From an uncultured Mycoplasmatota bacterium (GTDB lineage: Bacteria; Bacillota_I; Bacilli_A; RF39; UBA660): a stretch of 32,390 nucleotides of DNA. Shown one piece after another: positions 6,091-14,763 of the stretch. Below the pieces are notes generated by a model. That model was not told the origin of the DNA and ran no database searches. It saw only the letters and a program-made list of their open reading frames with translations. Position 1 is the first letter of the stretch, and every line of letters begins with the position of its first letter. A program made the translations under genes and the position numbers. The stretch lies in contig CAOKBR010000011.1 in assembly GCA_948466735.1 (NCBI GenBank), positions 1 to 32,390 on the forward strand. The letters run 5' to 3'.

Positions 6091-7971
6091 ATGAATAAGA
6101 AGCAAAAAAAGCAATTGTTTAAGATTGTTATTGGAATACTTTTAGTTGCTCTATCTTTTTTTGTTCCCCTAAATAATAAAGTTATTTCTTCTATTTTGTT
6201 AATTACCGCATACTTTATTGTCGGGTATGATATCATATTAAAAGCAATTAGAAATATTTTTAAAGGTAAAATCTTTGACGAGAACTTTTTAATGAGTGTT
6301 GCTACTATTGGTGCTTTTTATATAGGAGAATTGTCTGAAGCAGTAGCTGTTATGCTTTTTTATCAAGTGGGAGAGTTATTTCAAAGCTATGCTGTTTCTA
6401 AATCAAGAAAATCAGTAGCAAATCTTATGGATATAAGACCAAATTATGCTAATTTGTACCGAGACAAGCAAGCGGAAAAGGTAAATCCAAATGAGGTGAA
6501 AATTGGAGATATTATTCTCATTAAACCAGGCGAAAAAATTCCCTTAGATGGTGTTATCATTGAAGGAGAATCGTTATTAAATACAACTGCTTTAACAGGA
6601 GAATCACTTCCTAAAGGGGTAAAAGTAGATGATGAAGTGTTAAGTGGATGTATTAATCATGAAGGAATTTTAAAAGTAAGAGTAACAAAAGAATTTAGGG
6701 AATCTACCGTAAGCAAAATATTAGATCTAGTGGAAAATGCAAGTAGTAGAAAATCAAAATCAGAAAATTTTATTAGTAAATTTGCTAAAGTTTATACTCC
6801 TATTGTAGTTATCATAGCCTTAATATTAGCTATTGTTCCACTGCTTATCATTAAAGATACTTCTTTTACTCTTTGGTTATATCGAGCTCTATCCTTTTTA
6901 GTGGTATCATGTCCTTGTGCCTTAGTTATTTCTATTCCTTTATCTTTCTTTGGTGGAATAGGGGCAGCATCTAAAATTGGTGTCTTAATAAAAGGAAGTA
7001 ATTACTTAGAAGCCTTAGCAGACGCTAAAATTGTTGTCTGCGATAAAACAGGTACTTTAACAGAGGGAATATTTAAGGTACAAAAGGTAGATGCGATAGA
7101 ATACTCTACTGATGATTTATTGGAATATGCAACTTATGCGGAAAGTTTTTCTAATCATCCCATTTCTTTGTCTTTAAAACAAGCTTATTCAAAAGAAATT
7201 ACTGAAAAATTAGTAAAAGATGTTAAAGAATTTTCTGGTAAAGGGGTAAAAGCTATTGTAGGCGGTAGAATTGTTCTTGTTGGAAATGAAAAATTAATGA
7301 AAGAATATAAAATAGAATTTCAAAAAAATAGGGAAAAAGGAACTGTTATCTATGTGGCAATCGATAATAAATTTGCTGGAACGATCATCATTGCGGATAA
7401 AATTAAGGATGATTCTTATCAAGCAATAAAGTTACTTAGAAAAAATCACATAAAAAAAATAGTAATGTTAACGGGAGACAATGAAATAGTAAGTAAAGAA
7501 ATAGCCAAGGAACTAAAAATAGAAGAGTACCACTCACAGTTGTTGCCACAGGATAAAGTAGAATGGGTAGAAAAGTTAATGAAGAAAAATATCCCTGGTA
7601 GGCTTATTTTTGTTGGGGATGGAATTAATGATGCTCCTGTATTAGCAATGTCTGATATTGGTGTTGCTATGGGAGGTTTAGGAAGTGATGCTGCAATTGA
7701 AGCGGCAGATGTAGTCATTATGAGTGACGAATTATCAAAAATTGCAACTTCCATTCAAATTTCTAAAAAGACAATGAAAATTGTCAGGGAAAATATTATC
7801 TTTGCAATAGTAGTAAAAATAATCGTTTTATTATTAAGTGCCATTGGTATTACAAATATGTGGATGGCCGTATTTGCTGATGTTGGTGTATCTATTCTAG
7901 CGATATTGAATGCACTTAGAATTTTAAATTTTAAAGGTGATAAAGTTGATGAAAATAGTGTTAAAAATTGA
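6091..7971 (+). CDS. cadA: Zn/Cd/Pb-exporting P1B-type ATPase without N-terminal HMA
   Basis: This 626-aa P-type ATPase has membrane helices, the actuator motif LTGESLPK, the CPC metal site in TM6 (VVSCPCALVISIPLSFFG), the phosphorylation site DKTGTLT, the HP of the N-domain (SNHPISLSL) and the hinge GDGINDAP. In the last membrane pair the Lys of VVKIIVLLL and the FADVGVSILA motif (Asp-x-Gly) mark the P1B-2 (Zn/Cd/Pb) class. It begins directly with membrane helices, so no metal domain is attached; one is encoded separately just upstream. AAGGAGG at 6074-6080 overlaps the end of that gene. Its 3' end overlaps copA by 23 bases. It should pump divalent soft metals out of the cell, using ATP. Confidence 0.95.
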   Translation: MNKKQKKQLFKIVIGILLVALSFFVPLNNKVISSILLITAYFIVGYDIILKAIRNIFKGKIFDENFLMSVATIGAFYIGELSEAVAVMLFYQVGELFQSYAVSKSRKSVANLMDIRPNYANLYRDKQAEKVNPNEVKIGDIILIKPGEKIPLDGVIIEGESLLNTTALTGESLPKGVKVDDEVLSGCINHEGILKVRVTKEFRESTVSKILDLVENASSRKSKSENFISKFAKVYTPIVVIIALILAIVPLLIIKDTSFTLWLYRALSFLVVSCPCALVISIPLSFFGGIGAASKIGVLIKGSNYLEALADAKIVVCDKTGTLTEGIFKVQKVDAIEYSTDDLLEYATYAESFSNHPISLSLKQAYSKEITEKLVKDVKEFSGKGVKAIVGGRIVLVGNEKLMKEYKIEFQKNREKGTVIYVAIDNKFAGTIIIADKIKDDSYQAIKLLRKNHIKKIVMLTGDNEIVSKEIAKELKIEEYHSQLLPQDKVEWVEKLMKKNIPGRLIFVGDGINDAPVLAMSDIGVAMGGLGSDAAIEAADVVIMSDELSKIATSIQISKKTMKIVRENIIFAIVVKIIVLLLSAIGITNMWMAVFADVGVSILAILNALRILNFKGDKVDENSVKN

Positions 7972-10135
7972 TGGTATGACTTGTAGTGCCTGCTCTTCTG
8001 GGTTAGAAAAGTATCTAAACAAACAAAAAGGAATAAGTTCTGCTAATGTGAACTTAGTATTGTCCCTAGCTACAATTGAATATGAAAATTTAAGTAAAAA
8101 AGATTTAGAGCAATATATTAGTGAAGCTGGATTTACTAGTTTAGGAGAGTTTAATGGAATTGATGGTCAACAAGATAAAAGTAGGGAAAAGGTAAAATTA
8201 CTTGGATTGGGATTTCTTCTTCTATTCATGATGTATATTTCTATGGGACATATGTTAAATTTTCCTAGTATTCCTTTTATTCCTCATGAAAATTTGATGA
8301 TATTAGCAACAGTAATGTGTTTTTTAACTTTACTTTTTCTATGGTATGGTCGCGATATATTAAAAAGCGGAATAAAAAATTTATATCATAAAATGCCTAA
8401 TATGGATACTTTAGTAATGTTTAGTGTATTATTTAGTTTTTTTTATAGCATTTATGGTTATATTCACCTTGCCTTTGGGAATATCGATTATATGTCTAGT
8501 TTGTACTTTGAATCTACTTGTATGGTCATTTATTTTATTCAACTAGGTAGATTTCTTGAAAATAAGAGTAAAGAAAAAACTAAGTCAGCGATTAAAAAGT
8601 TAGTAGAGATTACGCCATTAAATGCCATTTTAAAAGTAGGTGATAGGGAAAGAGAAGTAACCATTGATGAAGTGAAAAAAGGCGACATTTTAATTGGTAA
8701 AGCTTATGAAAAAATTGCTGTAGATGGTATTGTGGTGAGTGGAAAAACTTATGTTGATGAGAGTTTTATCACAGGAGAGAGTGTTCCTGTTTTAAAGGAA
8801 AAAGGAAGTAGGGTTATTGCTGGTTCTATTAGTTATGATGGGTATATTGAGTATCAAGCGACTAAAATTGGAAGGGAATCAACAATATCAGAGATAGTAA
8901 AACTAGTAGTTGAAGCAACAAATACAAAAAGTAAAATCCAAAAATTAGCTGATCGCGTTAGCGGGTATTTTGTTCCTATTATATTAGTGATTGCCATACT
9001 TACCTTTGTTATCCAAATGTTTTTAGGGCTTTCTTTGGAAAAATCGTTAATGCATATGATTACTGTATTAGTAGTAGCATGTCCTTGTGCCTTAGGTTTA
9101 GCGGTACCTTTAGTTGTAGTAGTAAGTAATGGTTTATGTACTAGAAAAGGTTTATTTTTAAAAAATGGTGAGGTTTTAGAAAAGGCTAAGGATATTGATA
9201 CGATTGTATTTGATAAAACAGGAACGTTAACGTTTGGAAAATTAAAGGTATTTAAGGTATTTAATTATTCAAAATACGCAAAGGATGATTTATTGAACAT
9301 TGTAGCAAATATTGAAAAAGGGTCATCTCATCCGATTGGAAAAGCGTTTGAAGTTGATGAAAACTTAGAAGTAAAAGACTTTAAAACTTTAACAGGACTT
9401 GGTGTTTATGGAAAAATAGAGAAAAAGGAATATTATTTAGGTAATAAGAAGATATTGTCAAAGTTAGGAATTATAGATGATAGAAATGTCGATTATGATG
9501 ATTTAGTTAATAAGGGTTGTAGTATTGTTTATGTTGTTGAAAATAACAAAGTGATTGGAATGATTGGTGTACGAGATACGATACGAAAAGAGGTAATTGA
9601 CACCATAAGTCAATTTACAAAAATGAATATTGATGTGATGATGTTAACTGGAGATAATAAAGTTGTAGCTAAGTTAATTGCTAAAGAGTTGGGAATTACT
9701 AAAGTTGTTGCTGATGTATTACCACAAAGTAAGGCGAAAGAGATAAAAAATTTAATGGACGCGGGGAAAAAAGTTGTTATGGTAGGAGATGGAATCAATG
9801 ATGCTCCTAGTTTAGTGAGTGCGTTTATTGGTATTAGTATTAATGAAGGATGCGATGTTGCAATGGACTCATCAGATGTAATTTTGATGAACAATAATCT
9901 TGCCAATATTTTAGATTTGATTAAAATTAGCAAGCAATCTTACCGTGTCATCAAACAAAATCTTTTTTGGGCGTTTTTCTATAATATGTGTATGATACCT
10001 ATTGCGATAGGACTTTTGGAACCATTTCATATTACGATGAGTCCAATGCTAGGAAGTATTGCCATGACCTTTAGTAGTTTAACTGTTGTATTTAATTCGC
10101 TAAGATTAGGAGGAAAGAAAAATGAAAGAAATTAA
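7949..10135 (+). CDS. copA: CopA-type Cu(I)-exporting P1B ATPase
   Basis: The ATG at 7949 is chosen because AAAGGTG lies 9 bases upstream; the in-frame GTG at 7937 has no ribosome binding site. The 728-aa product has an N-terminal HMA domain (GMTCSACSSGLEKYL), the actuator motif ITGESVPV, TM6 CPC (VACPCALGLAVPL), DKTGTLT, SSHPIGKAF and GDGINDAPSL. The TM7 YN (FFYNMCMIP) and TM8 MxxSS (MTFSSLTVV) motifs mark the Cu(I)/Ag(I) P1B-1 class. It overlaps the preceding Zn/Cd pump gene by 23 bases and the following CopZ-like gene by 14. It should export cytosolic Cu(I) received from the chaperone. Copper pumps are usually under CsoR or CopY, but the only visible operon regulator here is CadC-like. Confidence 0.95.
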   Translation: MKIVLKIDGMTCSACSSGLEKYLNKQKGISSANVNLVLSLATIEYENLSKKDLEQYISEAGFTSLGEFNGIDGQQDKSREKVKLLGLGFLLLFMMYISMGHMLNFPSIPFIPHENLMILATVMCFLTLLFLWYGRDILKSGIKNLYHKMPNMDTLVMFSVLFSFFYSIYGYIHLAFGNIDYMSSLYFESTCMVIYFIQLGRFLENKSKEKTKSAIKKLVEITPLNAILKVGDREREVTIDEVKKGDILIGKAYEKIAVDGIVVSGKTYVDESFITGESVPVLKEKGSRVIAGSISYDGYIEYQATKIGRESTISEIVKLVVEATNTKSKIQKLADRVSGYFVPIILVIAILTFVIQMFLGLSLEKSLMHMITVLVVACPCALGLAVPLVVVVSNGLCTRKGLFLKNGEVLEKAKDIDTIVFDKTGTLTFGKLKVFKVFNYSKYAKDDLLNIVANIEKGSSHPIGKAFEVDENLEVKDFKTLTGLGVYGKIEKKEYYLGNKKILSKLGIIDDRNVDYDDLVNKGCSIVYVVENNKVIGMIGVRDTIRKEVIDTISQFTKMNIDVMMLTGDNKVVAKLIAKELGITKVVADVLPQSKAKEIKNLMDAGKKVVMVGDGINDAPSLVSAFIGISINEGCDVAMDSSDVILMNNNLANILDLIKISKQSYRVIKQNLFWAFFYNMCMIPIAIGLLEPFHITMSPMLGSIAMTFSSLTVVFNSLRLGGKKNERN

Positions 10136-10328
10136 GTTAGTAATTAATGGAATGAAATGTGAAGGATGTGTTAATCGTATTAAAAATGCTTTATCTAAAG
10201 TAAAAGGTATAGAGAATACTGCTCTTTCGTTAGAAAGTAGAAATTTGACTTTTACAGTTAAGAAAGAAAAAATAGTACAAGAAATAATCGAGAAGCTAGA
10301 AAATTTGGGATTTCAAGTAAGTGAATAA
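10122..10328 (+). CDS. copZ: CopZ-like copper chaperone
   Basis: The 68-aa product is a single HMA domain with GMKCEGCVNRI as metal site and the strand-helix pattern of Atx1/CopZ proteins (KEIKLVINGMKCEGCVNRIK, then an NLTFTVKKEK strand). Position and overlap with copA (14 bases, GGAGG inside copA) support delivery of Cu(I) to that pump. A stem-loop at 10351-10370 closes the operon. Confidence 0.9.
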   Translation: MKEIKLVINGMKCEGCVNRIKNALSKVKGIENTALSLESRNLTFTVKKEKIVQEIIEKLENLGFQVSE

Positions 10329-10350
10329 GGGAAGAATAATGCGTAATGAA

Positions 10351-10370
10351 AAAAGGACTTTAGTCCTTTT
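10351..10370. terminator. Terminator of the metal-efflux operon
   Basis: AAAAGGAC (10351-10358) pairs with GTCCTTTT (10363-10370) around a TTTA loop. It lies 22 bases after copZ and 3 bases before the end of the convergent lipoprotein gene, so it may serve both strands. Confidence 0.75.
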
Positions 10371-10372
10371 AG

Positions 10373-11161
10373 TTATGGTACAATGGAAAAACGTATTCCT
10401 CTACCATAAGAATGATAATCTTTATCAATCAAAATGTTTTGACCAACGAAGATGATTTTGTCATAAGCATCAGATAAAGAGCTTTTTACAAATTCTGTTT
10501 TACATTTGATATCAACATAAGTATTACACTTTTCTAAATTGGTTTGCGTTAAGGTATAATAAGCCTTATTTGTTTTAATTACACCTCCACTAAGATAGAT
10601 AATCGTCTCATCGGTGGGAATACTTCCAATTAAAAAGTTCTTATTTTCTTCATCCACATAAAATACTTTATGATGATTAATGATGATTACTTCATCTTTG
10701 ATATCACTTCGATAAGTAAAAAAATCAAATTTTAGTGATTTTATATCGATAGATGGATAGTAATCATACCCATTTTTTTCTTTGTATTCGCTTGGACTCA
10801 TAAAAGTTAATTGGTTATCATTATAATTAGAAACATATACTAATTCTTTATCCTTATTATAAATAGCGTTACGATAAGAAAAAGAAGATTCACCACTGTT
10901 ATAGTCAGTTTTGATACAATTTTTATCATTAGAAAATAGCTTGCTACTATTAAATTGATAAATATCTCCTTTAGAGGTAATAAAATAATGACCTTCAAAC
11001 ACAGTAGCATCCTTTAACTCATCACATTTTAACCCTTCTTGATTGGATTCTCCCCAACCATATCCATAGTTGTTTTCTCTAATGATCTTTTCAAACTCAG
11101 ATTCACTTCCACAACCTGAGAATAAAAACATTGTTATCAATAAAAAAATTAATTTTTTCAT
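10373..11161 (-). CDS. Lipoprotein of unknown function
   Basis: The 262-aa product starts with a lipoprotein signal peptide (MKKLIFLLITMFLFSGCGSE) with a clear lipobox (FSGC), so the mature protein should be anchored by Cys17. The body has short recurring strand-like segments (VFEGHYFITSKGDIYQFNSS, YRNAIYNKDKELVYVSNYND, VFYVDEENKNFLIGSI) suggesting a beta-propeller-like or repeated beta fold. GGAGGGC precedes the ATG. It converges with the metal operon but has its own promoter side at 11162-11269. No enzyme motif is visible. Confidence 0.75.
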   Translation of the reverse strand: MKKLIFLLITMFLFSGCGSESEFEKIIRENNYGYGWGESNQEGLKCDELKDATVFEGHYFITSKGDIYQFNSSKLFSNDKNCIKTDYNSGESSFSYRNAIYNKDKELVYVSNYNDNQLTFMSPSEYKEKNGYDYYPSIDIKSLKFDFFTYRSDIKDEVIIINHHKVFYVDEENKNFLIGSIPTDETIIYLSGGVIKTNKAYYTLTQTNLEKCNTYVDIKCKTEFVKSSLSDAYDKIIFVGQNILIDKDYHSYGRGIRFSIVP

Positions 11162-11269
11162 TATGCCCTCCTTTATATAGCATTATAACAATTCTTATCT
11201 TTCTATACAAGTTGCACTTTAACAACTAGACGTTTATTGATATAATACTATCTAAGGGAGTGATTCATT

Positions 11270-12370
11270 TTGGAAAGTTATATTGAAGTGATAAAAATAG
11301 CTTTTTTGGTGTTTCCTTTTCTAGCTTTTTTAATGAGTGTACCTTTTATTTTGATCCAATATCATCGATACGGCTCTATTTCTTTTTTTAAAGCATTGAT
11401 GATTTATTCTTTCGCGTTATATCTACTTTGTGCTTACTTTTTAGTGATTTTACCACTTCCTAAAATTAGTGAAGTAGCCCTTTTAACAACACCAAGAACG
11501 CAGTTTATTCCTTTTAAATTTGTTACTGATTTTATTAGTCAAACTTCCTTTCGTATTAGTGATATACATACATATTTAATAGCATTAAAAGAATCTAGTT
11601 TTTACGTTCCTTTATATAATATTTTCTTAACCTTACCATTTGGAATATATTTAAGGTACTACTTTAAATGTGATAAAAAAAGAATAGTATTATATACCTT
11701 TTTACTTAGTATGTTTTTTGAATTAACTCAGCTTAGTGGTTTATACTTTATTTATCCAAGAGGATACCGTTTATTTGATGTTGATGATTTGATTTTAAAT
11801 ACCTTCGGTGGATTACTAGGTTACGTCATTGCTAAACCTTTATTAAAAATTTTACCTAAAACCAAGGTAGTCGATGAAAAAACCAAAGAAAAAGGGAAAA
11901 TAGTATCAGGTTTTAGAAGAACAACTTGTCTATGTTTAGACTTCTTTTTATTCTTACTATTGCAACTTTCTTTAGAAATTACGTTTTCTAGTAAGATAAG
12001 TAATTACTATATTTTAGGAATTTCTATTTTTGTCTATTACTTTTTAATTCCTAGTATTTTAAAATGTAGTACCCTAGGAGAAAAGTTTTTAAAAATCCAA
12101 GTACAAAATGAAGAAAATGTTCCTCATCTTGGTAGATATTACTTACGAAATATTATATTTATGATCATTTATATTGGAATTCCTTTTGCCTTTGGGTATC
12201 TTTTAATGCACTTTTATTTCGGTGATATTTTAAAAGAGTTTATCGGAGTAATTTTTCTAGGATTTATCTTTTTACTTTATATGATTAGTGGGATTAAGTA
12301 TTTATTTACGAATAAAAGGATGTTATATGAAAAACTAAGTAAGACTCATTTAGGTAGTACGATAAAATAA
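11270..12370 (+). CDS. VanZ-RDD fusion membrane protein
   Basis: The start is TTG at 11270 with AGGGAG at 11255-11260. The first 190 residues are a VanZ-type domain: helices, the VILPLP turn, TPRTQFIPFKFV, YNIFLTLPFGIYLR, then FELTQLSGLYFIYPRGYRLF with DVDDLILNTFGGLLGY. The remainder (about 215-355) is an RDD domain with FRRTTCLCLDFFLFLLLQL, the TLGEKFLKIQV motif and RYYLRNIIFM. VanZ proteins are linked to low-level glycopeptide resistance in some Gram-positives, while RDD domains are of uncertain transport function. The fusion occurs in Bacillota. A TTTAAC-17-TATAAT promoter at about 11219-11247 is possible. Confidence 0.85.
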   Translation: MESYIEVIKIAFLVFPFLAFLMSVPFILIQYHRYGSISFFKALMIYSFALYLLCAYFLVILPLPKISEVALLTTPRTQFIPFKFVTDFISQTSFRISDIHTYLIALKESSFYVPLYNIFLTLPFGIYLRYYFKCDKKRIVLYTFLLSMFFELTQLSGLYFIYPRGYRLFDVDDLILNTFGGLLGYVIAKPLLKILPKTKVVDEKTKEKGKIVSGFRRTTCLCLDFFLFLLLQLSLEITFSSKISNYYILGISIFVYYFLIPSILKCSTLGEKFLKIQVQNEENVPHLGRYYLRNIIFMIIYIGIPFAFGYLLMHFYFGDILKEFIGVIFLGFIFLLYMISGIKYLFTNKRMLYEKLSKTHLGSTIK

Positions 12371-12374
12371 CTTA

Positions 12375-12403
12375 TTGCAAAGTATAGTATTTTGTGCTAG
12401 AAT
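12375..12403 (+). promoter_or_regulatory. Promoter of the T-box leader
   Basis: TTGCAA (12375-12380) and TAGAAT (12398-12403) are 17 bases apart. Transcription would begin about 12410, just before the T-box Stem I. Confidence 0.7.
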
Positions 12404-12409
12404 GAAATC

Positions 12410-12610
12410 ATAAATTGTTGATGAGGACATAGTTTATTTCTAGTTTTTATAGAGAGTTATCGCCTGGTGAAAGATAATAAAATGAAAAATAAATTCCTAC
12501 CTCTAAGAGAAATGGAAACATTTTCGGCTAATCGTCGTTATTAGATAAAAGTAAAATAAAGGATGGTACCGTGTAAATATGCACTCCTTGGCCATTCTTT
12601 TTTTGTTTTT
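12410..12610 (+). promoter_or_regulatory. T-box riboswitch with terminator, probable Pro specifier
   Basis: The leader has Stem I elements GAGGACATAGT (from 12423), AGAGAGTTATCGCC and TGGTGAAAG. The conserved T-box AAAGGATGGTACCGTG (12558-12573) follows, then a terminator in which AAGGATGG pairs with CCATTCTT (12592-12599, one G-U) before a T run. CCT at 12496-12498, just before the CCTC that closes Stem I against GAGG, is the likely specifier (Pro). That agrees with the prolyl-tRNA synthetase gene directly downstream. Uncharged tRNA-Pro should pair with the T-box, prevent the terminator and allow expression. Confidence 0.9.
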
Positions 12611-12639
12611 TCTAATAAAATAAAAAAGGAGAGAAAAAT

Positions 12640-13908
12640 ATGAAATTAAGTGGATTAAATATTAAAAAGATTAATTTATCTGATGTGGATAGTAATTATT
12701 CTGGTCAAGATATTTTAATGAAACTAGGAGAGTTATACCAATATGAAAGTGGTATTTATGGTTATGGCAATTTATGGACGAAGCTTGAGAGAAAGGTTGA
12801 AAATATCATTATTGAGGAATTAGATAAAGCTGGATGTATTCAAGTAGAATTTCCTAAAATGCAACCTAAAAAAGTATGGGAACAATCTAATCGATGGGAT
12901 ATGTACACCAAGGAAAATGATATTATGTTTACTATCGATAATAATCTAGGTGAATATGGCCTAGCTCCAACTGCTGAAGAGTGTGCTACCCTTTTTGGAG
13001 CAAATCGCTTGCCATCTTATAAGAATTTGCCAGCAATTTATTATCAAATCGGTGATAAATTTAGAAAAGAAATTAGAACAAGAGGTTATTTATTTCGTCC
13101 ACGAACTTTTGTGATGATGGATGCTTATTCTTTTGATAAAAGTGAAGAAGATATGAAAAAGACATATCAATTGATGCATAATGCGTACATGAATATTTTT
13201 AAACGTTTAGGAATTTTTGTAGTGCCAACGGTAAGTGATAATGGTGTCATCGGTGGAAAAGTTGCTGAAGAGTTTCAAGCACCAACCAATCTTGGGGAAG
13301 ATAAGATTTTTTATGATAGAGAAAATCATATAGGAATTAATCAAGAAGTGTTAACATTTGATAATAAGGAAGAATATTTAATGCAGTTAGGAATTAAGGA
13401 TATTAATACTTTAGAAGAATATCAATCAGTAGAATTAGGAAACAATTTTCAACTAGGGACAAGGTATTCAGAAAGCATGAAATTATATTTTCAAGATGAT
13501 AAGGGTAAGAATAGTCCTTACTATATGGGATGTTATGGTATTGGCTTAGGTAGAATCATCGCTGTGTTAATTGAAAATAATGTTATTCGAAAAGAAGGTA
13601 AAATAGAAGGTTTTTCTCTACCTTTAGCAATCGCACCATACAAAATTCAAATTGTTTATAAAGAAGATAAAGAGGAAATTGCTAAAAATTTATATGAAAA
13701 ATTAACGAATTTAGGAATTTCTTCTATCATCGATGATCGTGAAGGATATTCCTTAGGTAATCGAATTAAAGATGCTTATACCTTAGGAACTCCATATATT
13801 GCTATCATTGGAAATCATGCGACAAGTGATACGATAGAAATTGAAATAACAAAAACTGGTGAACGATTCGATCAAGAAATTTCTAAAATTGAAGAGTTAT
13901 TTGATTGA
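12640..13908 (+). CDS. proS: Short prolyl-tRNA synthetase without editing insertion
   Basis: The 422-aa class II synthetase has motif 2 (KFRKEIRTRGYLFRPRTFVM, then MDAYSFD), FQLGTRYSESMKLYF and motif 3 (GCYGIGLGRIIAV), and the HGTP anticodon-binding domain (IAPYKIQIVY, DDREGYSLGNRIKDA). These match bacterial ProRS. The typical bacterial enzyme is about 570 aa and carries a cis-editing (INS) domain between motifs 2 and 3. Here that region is only some 90 residues, so Ala-tRNA-Pro would have to be cleared by another protein. No free YbaK/ProX gene is in the window. AAAAGGAG precedes the ATG. A T-box with a probable CCU specifier controls it. The divergence (TRGYLFRPR for the usual RPRFGLMRG) suggests it might be a second, accessory ProRS. 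Confidence 0.88.
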   Translation: MKLSGLNIKKINLSDVDSNYSGQDILMKLGELYQYESGIYGYGNLWTKLERKVENIIIEELDKAGCIQVEFPKMQPKKVWEQSNRWDMYTKENDIMFTIDNNLGEYGLAPTAEECATLFGANRLPSYKNLPAIYYQIGDKFRKEIRTRGYLFRPRTFVMMDAYSFDKSEEDMKKTYQLMHNAYMNIFKRLGIFVVPTVSDNGVIGGKVAEEFQAPTNLGEDKIFYDRENHIGINQEVLTFDNKEEYLMQLGIKDINTLEEYQSVELGNNFQLGTRYSESMKLYFQDDKGKNSPYYMGCYGIGLGRIIAVLIENNVIRKEGKIEGFSLPLAIAPYKIQIVYKEDKEEIAKNLYEKLTNLGISSIIDDREGYSLGNRIKDAYTLGTPYIAIIGNHATSDTIEIEITKTGERFDQEISKIEELFD

Positions 13909-13933
13909 CAATATAAAAATTTGTGATTAAGAT
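13905..13933 (+). promoter_or_regulatory. Possible promoter of the SDR gene
   Basis: TTGACA (13905-13910, overlapping the proS stop) and TAAGAT (13928-13933) are 17 bases apart. No terminator is visible between proS and the SDR gene, so read-through from the T-box transcript is also possible. Confidence 0.45.
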
Positions 13934-13958
13934 TATATTGATGATGAGGAGGATAAAT

Positions 13959-14696
13959 ATGTTAAAAGATAAAGTTGCCATTATTACTGGAGGAACTAGA
14001 GGTATTGGTTTTGAAATTGCTAGAGTATTTTTAGAAAATCACGCTAAAGTAGTTATCTTTGGTTCTAAAAAAGAAAGTGTGAATCAAGCTCTTGCTTCTT
14101 TAAGGGAAGAAGGATATGATGCTAGTGGTTATTATCCTAATTTAAGTGATTTTAATCAAATTGCTCAAGTTGTTCAAGGAATTAAAGATAAGTATGGACA
14201 CATTGATATTTTAGTGAACAATGCTGGGATTTCTGCTAATAAAAAGATAGAGGATACTACAGTAGAAGATTTCCAAAAGATAATGGATTTAAATGTTAAT
14301 GGAATGTTTAATATGACGAAGGCTGTTGTTCCTTTCATGAAGGAAGCACATGATGGTGTAATTCTAAATACTAGTTCGATGGTTAGTATCTATGGTCAAC
14401 CATCTGGTGTAGGGTATCCTACTAGTAAGTTTGCCGTAAATGGAATGACAAAATCTTTAGCTAGAGAGTTAGGTTCATTTAATATCAGAGTAAATGCTGT
14501 AGCTCCTGGAGTTACTAATACTGATATGGTAGCAGCACTTCCTAAAGAAATGATTGAACCCTTAATTAAAACGATTCCACTAGGAAGAATTGGACAACCA
14601 CGGGATATAGCAAATGCTTTTCTATTTTTAGCAAGTCCATTAGCAAGTTATGTAACTGGTGAAATCTTATCAGTAGATGGCGCTGCTAGAAGTTAA
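13959..14696 (+). CDS. Short-chain dehydrogenase/reductase (FabG- or BaiA-like)
   Basis: The ATG at 13959 follows GAGGAGG at an 8-base distance, so the longer in-frame start at 13923 is not used. The 245-aa product is a classical SDR with the nucleotide motif TGGTRGIG, NNAG, the catalytic Ser in NTSSMVSIYG and YPTSK (Tyr and Lys), then VAPGVTNTDM and the C-terminal VTGEILSVDGAARS. The family covers 3-oxoacyl-ACP reductase and hydroxysteroid dehydrogenases. GGTRGIGFEIARVFLENHAK, the spacing, GYPTSK and the VDGAxR end resemble bile-acid 3-alpha-HSDH (BaiA) as remembered, but substrate cannot be set by motif. No other fatty-acid genes adjoin it, which argues mildly against a housekeeping FabG. 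Confidence 0.88.
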   Translation: MLKDKVAIITGGTRGIGFEIARVFLENHAKVVIFGSKKESVNQALASLREEGYDASGYYPNLSDFNQIAQVVQGIKDKYGHIDILVNNAGISANKKIEDTTVEDFQKIMDLNVNGMFNMTKAVVPFMKEAHDGVILNTSSMVSIYGQPSGVGYPTSKFAVNGMTKSLARELGSFNIRVNAVAPGVTNTDMVAALPKEMIEPLIKTIPLGRIGQPRDIANAFLFLASPLASYVTGEILSVDGAARS

Positions 14697-14763
14697 GAAT
14701 CAGAGTTTTCTAGTTCTTTTCTTTTTTTATTAGGTGTGTTAAAATTTACTACTAGGTGGTATC

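Noticed and set aside
7446-7754. Long minus-strand frame opposite the P1B ATPase
   Set aside because: It is the antisense shadow of the strongly conserved hinge region of the pump; it has no ribosome binding site and no protein-like pattern. The same applies to 9610-9933, 28116-28325 and 28413-28907.
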